Assembly (NCBI GenBank): GCA_017432445.1
Contig: JAFRJC010000137.1
Coordinates: forward strand, 124,001-188,000
Reading direction: 5' to 3'
Length of the DNA stretch: 64,000 bases
Source of the DNA: Eggerthellaceae bacterium
GTDB lineage: Bacteria; Actinomycetota; Coriobacteriia; Coriobacteriales; Eggerthellaceae
Within the stretch, counting starts at the first letter, position 1; every line of letters begins with the position of its first letter. The translations under genes and the position numbers were made by a program. A model generated the notes under the pieces. The model did no database searches. It was not told the DNA's origin and saw nothing but the letters and a program-made list of their open reading frames with translations. Positions 1-7,698 of the stretch are shown here, piece by piece.

Positions 1-1
1 A

Positions 2-355
2 GAGGTCGAGCAGGAATGGCGTGTCATGCAGATCCCCGATACGTGGAACGAAGTTGCCGACTGGCAGCAGTTCAACGAGATGGTCGACCTGATTTACGAG
101 GCGCGCGGCTTCGACCTCGAAACTGGTTGGCCGTATCGAGAGACGTACGAGAAATATGGCCTGGATGATGTGGCTGACGAGATGGAGGCTCTGGGTCTGA
201 TCCCCGAGCGTCCTGCCGAGCGCTGGAGCGACTACGGAGAGCCCCCGTTCGTTCAGTTCGTCGAGAATCGCAAGCTCGAGCCCGATTACGAGCCCGATCC
301 CGTGAAGGCGTCCACGCCGCTGCCGGGAGCTCCTCCTGCGCTCAAGTTCTCGTAA
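2..355 (+). CDS. Aldehyde:ferredoxin oxidoreductase, C-terminal fragment (cut by window start)
   Basis: The frame is open from base 2, so the 5' part lies outside the window. The visible part (about 117 residues) has the signature of the AOR C-terminal domain: an aromatic/acidic helix followed by a 'G-x-D-x-E-T-G-W-P-x-R-E-T' stretch and a 'Y-G-L-D-D-V-A-D-E' helix, which in the family closes the last domain around the tungstopterin site. Family members oxidise aldehydes to acids with ferredoxin. After the usual end there is a proline-rich tail of about 50 residues, longer than in many homologues. A strong terminator follows at 384. The assignment to the AOR superfamily is fairly safe; substrate and metal cannot be told from this end. 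Confidence 0.65.
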   Translation, partial: EVEQEWRVMQIPDTWNEVADWQQFNEMVDLIYEARGFDLETGWPYRETYEKYGLDDVADEMEALGLIPERPAERWSDYGEPPFVQFVENRKLEPDYEPDPVKASTPLPGAPPALKFS

Positions 356-383
356 ACGTTTAAGGCGTTTTTCAAATTGAGCA

Positions 384-417
384 TGTGGGGCCGCGGAATC
401 CGTGGCCCCACAGTTTT
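384..417 (+). terminator. Rho-independent terminator after the AOR fragment
   Basis: A 13-bp stem (384-396 with 400-412, one G-U pair) closes a 3-base loop and is followed by GTTTTAT. It ends the upstream operon before the regulator at 595. Confidence 0.85.
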
Positions 418-594
418 ATATGCGGAATCATGCAGCAGGGCCCACCCCGTCCTCGCATGCATGATTCTTACAATGATGAATCTCAAATCATAGAAAGAGT
501 TAATGAGTGAACCCTGTTTCTTAAGGTAGAGCAAAAAATCTGCTATTGTAAGAAATGACAATGCGATGGGTCATAGCTAACGAGGGGGTCGGTT

Positions 595-2349
595 ATGGTT
601 CAAGAGAGCGGTTACTCGGGCACTGATTCTCGGGGAATCCTTTCCTTTTCGGGACCGTACCAACTGCAGGGGAAAAAGACTGCTCTGGTGACCGCCAACA
701 TCGTACTCGCATTTGTCGAGCGTTTTGACATCCTGCAAGCTCCAACAAAAGTGTCGAAGCGGTTCTGCTGGTTCAAAACGATCGTGACAGACGAAGACGT
801 CCAGTCGCTTGCGGATGATGGCGTCGACAACTGCATCCTCTACATCTGCACCGAAGACCGCGCAAAGGAGGTTTTGGAGCTATCGACTTCCGCGTTCCTT
901 CTCGTTGTTTCTCGTTCGGGAGAAGTGCCTGATTGGGCCACCCAGAATAGGAACCGAATCGCGCTCATCGCGAGTAACGATCGGCTCATCTACATATCGG
1001 CGCTCATGCAAAACCTGTTCACGAGCATGTTGGTATGGGAGGGCGCCCTCGATCGCATCGTCTCGGCGCATGGTACTTTGACCGAATTGCTGGAAGAAGG
1101 GGCTCGTGCGCTCGGGTGCTTCATGGCAGTAACGGATGCCGGATTCAACAATATCGCCCACACATCTTCTGTCGAGCCACCCACCAATGCATTTGCCCAC
1201 TTAATCGAGACAGGCTGCTATACGCCTGACATGATTGCCCACATCGAGCGGGATGTGCTACCGAATTACCGAAATTCCCGCACGCCCATTTTCGATGCCC
1301 GTCGCCATGATGGCGAACCAGATCTCATCCATTTCCCCATCTATTTCAGCGGGGAGTATTTCTTTCATCTGACTATGGCATGCCGACCGGATCTGGATTC
1401 ACGTGCGGCGTGTGACCTTTTGGCCGTGTTCGCGGATCGATTCAGCGCTTTATGCGCGACGTTCTGGGAAGACATCATCATGGTGAAATCCCCTTGGCAT
1501 CGAGTCCTCACCAACCTCATCGACGGCGTACCCATGAACGACAGCTATCTCTCGACGCAGCTGTCGCTGACCGCCATTCCCCAGTCGCATCAGCTCTGCC
1601 TGCTTTGTTTTGATTTGAGCGCCGATGATACGCCGACGATCCGCTCGCATATAACCGAAGCTGCAGCTGCGCTGAATGGAGGCGCTTGCTATCCGTTTGC
1701 CTACAACGGACGGCTCCTCGTCCTGTGCTATGCCATGTCCGAAATAGGCATGTCGTTCTCGCTCAAGGAATTTGCGCACGACATCGAGAACCACATTCCG
1801 CTCACGGGCAAGCTGCGCATCGGCATATCCAAGACCTTCACGAACATCGAATATATCCAGACGGCATTCAACCAGGCGCTACTTGCCATCAATTTCTCGG
1901 ACTGCATCGATGCAGAGTGCATTTTGTTGGGCAAGAAGCGCGAGCATTATTGCTACTCGTTCGATTCGATACTGCCGTATTACCTAATCGTGGCTTCGAC
2001 GCATGATAACGAGCTCGTCTCGGAAAGCATAAATCCCGGGATTTTGGAAGTGTTGGCAGAAGAAGACCGCGCCTCGGGCACCGAGATAATCCGCCTTCTG
2101 TGGACGTACCTCTGCCTAGAGCGCAACGCCACTGCAGCGAGCAAACAGCTGCACATGCACCGAAACACGGTGCTCTACCATATCGAGAAGATAGAGCGTC
2201 GCTTCTCCATCGAGCTCGACGACCTGATCATGCGGACGTGCTTGCTCACCGAGTTCCGTGTCTACTTCTTGACCGATGGTTTTGCGCATGGCATCGATTA
2301 CGAGCGTTATGCCGTCATTCGGCGGCATCAGGAGCGGCCGCTGCTGTAA
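595..2349 (+). CDS. PucR/CdaR-type transcriptional regulator
   Basis: A 584-residue cytosolic regulator. The C-terminal 60-70 residues carry the PucR-type helix-turn-helix (E-R-N-A-T-A-A-S-K-x-L-H-M-H-R-N-T-V-L-Y-H), the best evidence for the call. The middle (about 300-430) matches the GGDEF-like/CdaR region in order and length; the N-terminal 250 residues are probably a sensory region that I cannot assign. The start at 595 is supported by GAGGGGG seven bases upstream. It is convergent with the transhydroxylase-like operon (2457-5931), and single-gene PucR regulators often control a neighbouring catabolic enzyme, so control of that operon by an aromatic effector is plausible but inferred. 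The upstream gap (418-594) is AT-richer than its surroundings and probably holds the promoter; no clear operator is visible. Confidence 0.85.
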   Translation: MVQESGYSGTDSRGILSFSGPYQLQGKKTALVTANIVLAFVERFDILQAPTKVSKRFCWFKTIVTDEDVQSLADDGVDNCILYICTEDRAKEVLELSTSAFLLVVSRSGEVPDWATQNRNRIALIASNDRLIYISALMQNLFTSMLVWEGALDRIVSAHGTLTELLEEGARALGCFMAVTDAGFNNIAHTSSVEPPTNAFAHLIETGCYTPDMIAHIERDVLPNYRNSRTPIFDARRHDGEPDLIHFPIYFSGEYFFHLTMACRPDLDSRAACDLLAVFADRFSALCATFWEDIIMVKSPWHRVLTNLIDGVPMNDSYLSTQLSLTAIPQSHQLCLLCFDLSADDTPTIRSHITEAAAALNGGACYPFAYNGRLLVLCYAMSEIGMSFSLKEFAHDIENHIPLTGKLRIGISKTFTNIEYIQTAFNQALLAINFSDCIDAECILLGKKREHYCYSFDSILPYYLIVASTHDNELVSESINPGILEVLAEEDRASGTEIIRLLWTYLCLERNATAASKQLHMHRNTVLYHIEKIERRFSIELDDLIMRTCLLTEFRVYFLTDGFAHGIDYERYAVIRRHQERPLL

Positions 2350-2395
2350 GACGCAGGCTCGCGGAGCAATCTCCAGCGTCTCTAGGATAAAACCA

Positions 2396-2427
2396 ACATG
2401 CCCGGGAAACCAGCGTCCCGGGCATGT
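2396..2427 (-). terminator. Hairpin between convergent genes, terminator for the transhydroxylase operon
   Basis: A perfect 12-bp stem (2396-2407 with 2416-2427) closes an 8-base loop. Read leftward it is followed by TGGTTTTATCC, so it serves best as the terminator of the minus-strand operon; read rightward the tail is poor in T. Confidence 0.7.
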
Positions 2428-2456
2428 CAAAGCTGTTCAGAAGCTATCTGGTTTCG

Positions 2457-3266
2457 CTATGCCTTTCTAAGCGGGAAATCGCCCAGGTTCAGGCTCTTGT
2501 CCAGCTTCACGTCGATTGGCGAAACCGGGGCATAGCCCTCCGCTTCGATCGTCACGGTATAGCGACCGGGAACGAGTTGCCTGAACCAGAAATCGCCCCA
2601 ATCGTTGGTAGCCGTTTCCGCTTGCGCTCCGTCGTCGCTTGCGAGCGTCACCTTCACGCCTTCGAGGACCTCATCGGCTTCCTCATCCCAAATTTCGCCA
2701 CCGATAAACAAGCCCGGTGCATTGAGGTAGAACACGCGCGCTCCCGTTTCGCCGGCGCCGTCAAGCTGCGTGGCCTGTGCGATAAGATCCGCAAACTCCT
2801 CCTCTTCGCCGAATTTTAGAGCTTCCGTCACGCACATGTCGACGCAGTGCGGAATCTCGCCGCCGTCGACCAGGTGCGCGCATCCGTCACACTTCTGCGG
2901 TACTTCCAGCTCGGCATTCCAGTACACCGTGCCAAACGGGCATAAATCTACCAGATCCTTCATGCCCTTTGCCTTGATTGGGTCTATGCATACGAGTCCG
3001 TCGCCACGCTTCTCAACGACTTCCGGATATGCTTCCACCAACGGACACGAATCGCACTGCTGGCACATGATGGGCTTGTATTCAACGCTGACTTTAGGCA
3101 CCTGCCCATGCGTGGTCTGCTCGACCCTCATCCAGAAATGCCCAGTATCGGGTTGCGGCAGCTGGTAGGGCAGCCATTCGTTGCCGACGTGCTCGTCTTT
3201 GCATGCGATCTGGCAACCATGGCATCCGTTGCACCGCGCCTGGTCGATAATGAAAACCTTTCCCAT
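2457..3266 (-). CDS. Iron-sulfur subunit of a transhydroxylase/catechol dehydroxylase-type molybdoenzyme
   Basis: A 269-residue electron-transfer subunit of the DmsB/PsrB family. Cysteine clusters are visible near the N-terminus (C-N-G-C-H-G-C-x3-C), around residues 90-100 (C-Q-Q-C-x2-C), and at C-D-G-C and C-V-D-M-C, enough for about three 4Fe-4S clusters. The last 80 residues form a transthyretin/Cna-B-like beta domain, a hallmark of the small subunit of Pelobacter pyrogallol-phloroglucinol transhydroxylase, which is close to this length. An upstream GTG at 3281 is in frame, but AAGGAGA lies inside that extension and sits 5-6 bases before the ATG at 3266, so the ATG is chosen. It is second in the operon, 43 bp after the large subunit. 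No Tat signal is present, so the complex is probably cytoplasmic. Confidence 0.85.
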   Translation of the reverse strand: MGKVFIIDQARCNGCHGCQIACKDEHVGNEWLPYQLPQPDTGHFWMRVEQTTHGQVPKVSVEYKPIMCQQCDSCPLVEAYPEVVEKRGDGLVCIDPIKAKGMKDLVDLCPFGTVYWNAELEVPQKCDGCAHLVDGGEIPHCVDMCVTEALKFGEEEEFADLIAQATQLDGAGETGARVFYLNAPGLFIGGEIWDEEADEVLEGVKVTLASDDGAQAETATNDWGDFWFRQLVPGRYTVTIEAEGYAPVSPIDVKLDKSLNLGDFPLRKA

Positions 3267-3282
3267 TAGTCTCTCCTTCACG

Positions 3283-3315
3283 AATAACCGAAAAGACAGT
3301 CCCTTTTAGTTATTC
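3283..3315 (-). other. Intercistronic hairpin between large and small subunit genes
   Basis: An imperfect inverted repeat (AATAAC..AAAAG / CTTTT.GTTATT) lies in the 43-bp gap and overlaps the end of the large-subunit gene. Its loop contains GACAGTCCC, a motif echoed in other intercistronic hairpins of this window. It may set the expression ratio of the two subunits. Confidence 0.4.
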
Positions 3316-5931
3316 CTCGATGATCCAGTTCGTGATGTCCGGACCCTGCGCGGGATCGAACGTGCGGCCGAATGCCTCGGGGTATTGCTTTGCGAGCTCG
3401 AAGACATCGACCTTCTCGATGTTGACCAGGTAACCGCTTGTAACCTCACCAGCGCAGTTGGCCGATGTGGTCTCCTTGGGCGCGATCAGGTTATTGGCGC
3501 CTGCGCGGTCGGACTCGCCCGGCACGATGGTGTCGATGCGCGCCCCATGGTCTTGGCTGATGACTTCGGGCATGATGCGCTCGGTCACCCATACGCCGCC
3601 AAGTACCCAACCGCGATCGTTGTAGATGCGCACGACGTCGCCATTGGCAAGCCCCAGTCGCTCGGCATCTTTGGGGTTGACCCACACGGTCTCATAAGCG
3701 TAGCCATCCGGGCCCTTCACCTTGCACGGCTCGATCTCGCGGAACCAGTCGTTATCGTCGAAGTTCGCATGCACACGGAAGCGCGGATGGTTGCTGACCA
3801 GCAGGAACGGATACTCCTTGGCCTTCTCCGATTCGCGGTACTCGTGGAAGCGCTCGGTGTCGGCGATGTAATGCGGATAGGGACGGCGCTCCATGTCGTC
3901 GGGGAAGTGCTCTCCCAGACGCGTCGAGTAGAACTCCAGTTTGCCCGTGGGTGTTTCGAGCGGATGGTTTTCGGGATCGATGTAGAAGTCGTACAGACCC
4001 GCATGGTCTTCTTGCCAATCCTCGGCATGGGGCACGGAGATGTAGCCCTTCTCCATGAACTCCTCCCAGCTGCGGAACTGTTCGGCCTTGCTGCCCTTGT
4101 AGGTGATCTCGATGCTCTTGGACACGTAGCGTCCGCGCGTGTAGCGCTCGAAGATGTTGGCGTAGCGCTCCTCGTCACCGTAAAGCTCCTCAAGCCGCTT
4201 CGCAACTTCCTGCACGCAGAACCAGTCGCTCTTGGACTCGCCGAACGGCTCGACGCATTGCTCGGCATGCACCATCGTGTTCCACATGCCGCTCGAGGAG
4301 TCGTAGCCGATGTCCTCTACCTCGAAACGGGTGGACACGGGCAGCACGATGTCAGCGAACTTGCAGTCGTTCTCGAACCACGGATGCTGCACCAGCACGA
4401 ACTCCAGGTTGGGGGAGGTGAGCGCCTTCAGGTACTCGTTGCCGCAATTCCAGCAGGTGGACCAGCAGGGCGTGTCGGACCAGATCATGTGAAGCGTCGG
4501 GTCGCCGGGATACGGGAACTGGAACGGGAGCGTCTGGTCGTCAGCCGGCTCCATGCAAACGACGTGCCCATACCACTTCACCGGGTCGTCCACTGTGGCG
4601 AGGATGCCCTCGGGGATGAGGGTCTTGGGGATGAAGCGCGCCTTCTGCGAATCGAGCATGCTGGCGTTGTAGCCTGCGAAGCCGCTGATCCACTCCTTGT
4701 CACGCGGCATCGGGTTGAAGTCGGGGCACTCGTAGATGTTCCATTCGATGAACTTCATGTAGTTGCGTCCCGGTTTGCCCAGGCCCTGCATGCCCAAAAG
4801 GCACACTTCCATGCGGCCGGGCTCGTGGCTATACGCCGAGCGGATGTAGCTGCCTCCATTGCAGTGGCCGGTCGAGGTGGGAACCTTCGCCCATTTGCGT
4901 GCGAGCGCCTTGATCTGGCGCGCTGGCACGCCGCAGCGCTCCTCGGCCCATTTCGGTGTCTTGGGAACGCCTTCATCACCGCCCATGACCTCGTACACGA
5001 GCCAATCGAAGCCCTCGACATGCGATTCGACGTATTCCTTGTCGTAGAGATCCTCGGTGATCCACACGTACGCGATGGCCATCTGGAGTGCCAGGTCGGT
5101 GTTGGGGAAAATCGGAATCCACTTATCGGCATGCACGGCGGCCGAGTAGTTCAGGTCGGGTGCGATGGCGATGGACTCGATGCCGATGTCGGTGAACCAG
5201 TAAGAGAGCAGTGATGGAATCTGCCCGACCCAGCCCCAGGTCGTCGTCTCGTTATCGCAGCCCCAATACAGCATCATCTTGCAGTTCATGGTCAGGTCAT
5301 AGAACAGGTTCTGCGTCCTGCCCTGGCCAAGCGGCTCTTGGCCCCATACGTGCTTGGCGCCCCAATACCAGCCTTCCCACGAGTCGGGCTGACGCGCTTG
5401 CATCACAAGGCCGCCCAGCTCGTCCATGAGGCCCGTCATGCAACCGTGGCACGGGTGCACGATCTTCGTCTCGCCATGGCCGTCCTGCTGCACGAGAACG
5501 CTGCCCGGTCCGTATACCTCGAACTGGCGGTGGATTTCCTCGGCGATGATCTGCGCTGCTTCGTCCCAGCTGATGCGGCGGTACTTGTCCTTGCCGCGCA
5601 GCTCCGGGTGGCGTTCGCCCTTGGGGTCGAAGTGTTCGCGGATCAGCGGGTACGGAATGCGGTTCTTGGAAAACGCATGGCGCTTGTATGCGAACGAGAA
5701 CGGCGGGATGGGCGACTTCGCCGGTTCTACGAACACATGCCCGTCCTTCTCCAGACGGTAGCGGTTCAGGTCCTTTTCAAGATCGTATGTCTCACCGTAG
5801 TCGAAGCGGCGCACGCGCAGGATCTTGCCGTCCTTGACGTCAACCGTAGCCACGTTGCTGCCGACGCCGAAACCATCCCAGTCAATGTTGTCATAGGTGG
5901 TCTTGTCGGCTCCAAAACCAAGTTTTGGCAT
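3310..5931 (-). CDS. Molybdopterin catalytic subunit, pyrogallol transhydroxylase / catechol dehydroxylase type
   Basis: An 873-residue DMSO-reductase-superfamily enzyme without a Tat signal and without the usual N-terminal 4Fe-4S cysteine set, as in Pelobacter acidigallici transhydroxylase (almost the same length). That family moves or removes ring hydroxyls on pyrogallol, phloroglucinol and catechols using bis-MGD molybdenum. The expected Asp-Ser pair, Ser as Mo ligand, is seen as D183-S184 in a 'Q-P-D-S-W-E-G-W' context, with histidines at 152, 159 and 162 upstream; these equivalences are from memory of the structure. The C-terminal MGD-binding domain begins around residue 720 ('L-L-V-S-N-H-P-R-F-R-V-H'). 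GGGAGG precedes the ATG. Cytoplasmic transhydroxylase versus catechol dehydroxylase (the Eggerthella/Gordonibacter paralogues) cannot be decided by sequence alone. Confidence 0.85.
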   Translation of the reverse strand: MPKLGFGADKTTYDNIDWDGFGVGSNVATVDVKDGKILRVRRFDYGETYDLEKDLNRYRLEKDGHVFVEPAKSPIPPFSFAYKRHAFSKNRIPYPLIREHFDPKGERHPELRGKDKYRRISWDEAAQIIAEEIHRQFEVYGPGSVLVQQDGHGETKIVHPCHGCMTGLMDELGGLVMQARQPDSWEGWYWGAKHVWGQEPLGQGRTQNLFYDLTMNCKMMLYWGCDNETTTWGWVGQIPSLLSYWFTDIGIESIAIAPDLNYSAAVHADKWIPIFPNTDLALQMAIAYVWITEDLYDKEYVESHVEGFDWLVYEVMGGDEGVPKTPKWAEERCGVPARQIKALARKWAKVPTSTGHCNGGSYIRSAYSHEPGRMEVCLLGMQGLGKPGRNYMKFIEWNIYECPDFNPMPRDKEWISGFAGYNASMLDSQKARFIPKTLIPEGILATVDDPVKWYGHVVCMEPADDQTLPFQFPYPGDPTLHMIWSDTPCWSTCWNCGNEYLKALTSPNLEFVLVQHPWFENDCKFADIVLPVSTRFEVEDIGYDSSSGMWNTMVHAEQCVEPFGESKSDWFCVQEVAKRLEELYGDEERYANIFERYTRGRYVSKSIEITYKGSKAEQFRSWEEFMEKGYISVPHAEDWQEDHAGLYDFYIDPENHPLETPTGKLEFYSTRLGEHFPDDMERRPYPHYIADTERFHEYRESEKAKEYPFLLVSNHPRFRVHANFDDNDWFREIEPCKVKGPDGYAYETVWVNPKDAERLGLANGDVVRIYNDRGWVLGGVWVTERIMPEVISQDHGARIDTIVPGESDRAGANNLIAPKETTSANCAGEVTSGYLVNIEKVDVFELAKQYPEAFGRTFDPAQGPDITNWIIEE

Positions 5932-6105
5932 GGGAACCTCCCTCTCCAGTTGTTTCCATACTGGAGAGACGATACAGGTTCTGCGTAGGCGAATGTCATG
6001 TGAAAGCCACCGAAAACGTCAGCGTTCGTTTGGAGACTCTTTCACGAGCAATTTGAAGGAAGCACCAAACGATTCGCTTTCCGCCCCGTTTAGCGCACTT
6101 CGTTA

Positions 6106-7275
6106 TCAGAAGCGCAACAACAGCTCGCGCTCGATGACCTGGCCATCTTTCAGGTATACGCGTGGAACGCGTTTGCTGACTGCGCAGACGAGCTCGTAGG
6201 GGATGGTTCCTCCAGCTGCTGCCATTTCCTCGACGGGATTGAGCTTTCCGAAGATCTCGACTTCGCTGCCAACGCCAACCGAGTGCTTGTCGGTCAGGTC
6301 GATCATGCTCATGTCCATGCAGATGCGTCCGCACTGCCGTGCGGGGCCTTCGCTTGTCATGACCTGCGCCTTGTTCGACAGCGAACGCAGGAAGCCGTCT
6401 GCATAGCCATAGGGAAGAACGCCCATGCGCGTCTTTCGATCGGTCGTGAAAGTGCCGCCGTAACTGATTTTTGTGCCAGCGGGGTAGTGCTTGATGGTCT
6501 GCACGGCGGTTTTCAGCGACATCACCGGCTGAAGGCCCAGATCACGTGCATAATCACCGTAGCCATAGAGCAGAAGACCCGGACGAACCATGTCAAGATG
6601 GGTTTCGGGGAAACGGGCCGTGGCTCCGGTATTGGCGCAGTGGCGGATGCGGAATTTCTTCCCCGAGCGTTCCTCGACAGATGAAATAACATCGCAGAAC
6701 AGCTTGAACTGATGGCGCGTGTAGGCGAGCGCTTCCTCGCCGTCCTCGTCAGCCATTGCAAAATGCGTGAAGATGCCTTCCACGTCGAGCCCTGGCATCT
6801 GGCAATCCTCGACGATATTGGCGACGCCGCCGTCAAAGAAGCCGTCATCGCACAGATAGCCCAGACGCGACATGCCCGTGTCCACCTTGATGTGAACTTT
6901 CAGGGTTTTACCGAGCTTCATCGCCTCGTTGGAGTAGTTGATCGCCTTCGCTTCGCAGGTGATCGTTTGGGTAATGTCGTAATCGATGAGCTTTTCCACC
7001 TGGTCACGTGGCGTGTGGCCCAGGATCAGAACGGGCATGGTGATGCCGCCCACGCGCAACTCCATGGCCTCGTCAATGCTGCTCACGGCCAGGTAGTCGG
7101 CTCCCGCTTCCTCCAGGCAGCGACCGACTTGCACCGAGCCGTGCCCGTAGGCGTCGGCCTTGACGATGCCCATGAATTTCACGCCCTCGCCGATATGCGC
7201 TTTCAATGCCCGGTAATTATAGGCAAGCGCATCCAGGTCGATGTTCGCCCAGGTTCTCCTCAAGGTTGAAGACAC
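6106..7275 (-). CDS. alr: Alanine racemase
   Basis: Interconverts L- and D-alanine for peptidoglycan, a PLP enzyme of about 389 residues, normal for the family. The PLP lysine lies in V-K-A-D-A-Y-G-H-G near the N-terminus, and the second catalytic base, tyrosine, in I-S-Y-G-G-T-F. The fold-III barrel is followed by the beta domain with R-M-G-V-L-P-Y-G-Y-A-D-G. The frame runs upstream to an ATG at 7317, but GTG 7275 (V-S-S-T-L-R-R) with GGGGG a few bases before it gives the normal family N-terminus. It lies upstream of, and on the same strand as, the transhydroxylase operon; the 175-bp gap suggests separate transcription. Housekeeping gene, no unusual features. Confidence 0.93.
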   Translation of the reverse strand: MSSTLRRTWANIDLDALAYNYRALKAHIGEGVKFMGIVKADAYGHGSVQVGRCLEEAGADYLAVSSIDEAMELRVGGITMPVLILGHTPRDQVEKLIDYDITQTITCEAKAINYSNEAMKLGKTLKVHIKVDTGMSRLGYLCDDGFFDGGVANIVEDCQMPGLDVEGIFTHFAMADEDGEEALAYTRHQFKLFCDVISSVEERSGKKFRIRHCANTGATARFPETHLDMVRPGLLLYGYGDYARDLGLQPVMSLKTAVQTIKHYPAGTKISYGGTFTTDRKTRMGVLPYGYADGFLRSLSNKAQVMTSEGPARQCGRICMDMSMIDLTDKHSVGVGSEVEIFGKLNPVEEMAAAGGTIPYELVCAVSKRVPRVYLKDGQVIERELLLRF

Positions 7276-7393
7276 GTTGCAACCCCCACTCTCGTCGTCG
7301 TGCCTATGATACTGCAATGCCTGGTGTAGCGCCGTCGTTAAACGGTGTTGTGGACAATGAAGTAAACCAATGGCTTGCTACCAAAAAGTCGAC

Positions 7394-7550
7394 CTGCTTC
7401 AGGTAATTTCCGCTCTAACGCGGGCAAACCGTTCACCGCTTTGGGGCCGGCAGCTGCGGAACTCGCCGCTTCGCGGCTCAGACAGTCCTCGCTCCCGCCG
7501 GTCCCTACGCGGCGAACAGCCCGCGGAGTCGTGGAAATCACCTAAAGCAG
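7394..7550. repeat. Dispersed palindromic intergenic repeat, copy A
   Basis: The 424-bp gap between alr and the lipoprotein gene contains no credible gene but holds a foldable element. Its ends are imperfect inverted repeats (7394 onward reads CTGCTTCAGGTAATTTCC; the far end read on the other strand gives CTGCTTTAGGTGATTTCC), and pairing continues inward for about 45 bases. The centre (about 7448-7500) carries CGGCAGCTGCGGAACTCG, a small hairpin CCGCTTCGCGG, then CAGTCCTCGCTCCCGCCG. The same core, with different arms, recurs at 43896-44092. This is the pattern of a non-autonomous REPIN/MITE-like element or a structured RNA. Confidence 0.75.
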
Positions 7551-7698
7551 GCCGATAACCGGACCAAATTCCATTGCAAATGAACTGTAACTTCAGTATT
7601 TCAAAATCGACACGAGCGAGGGGGTTGTCCATTGATGCCCAGGCTCATCATGTTTAGCCTGTTCTCATGACGGTAAACGACATAGGGACGGAGTGGAT

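Noticed and set aside
3385-5214. A 609-codon frame opposite the transhydroxylase large subunit
   Set aside because: Antisense shadow of a well-matched enzyme gene.
7276-7698. A tRNA or small gene in the alr-lipoprotein gap
   Set aside because: No cloverleaf or credible coding frame; the foldable segment is explained by the dispersed repeat.
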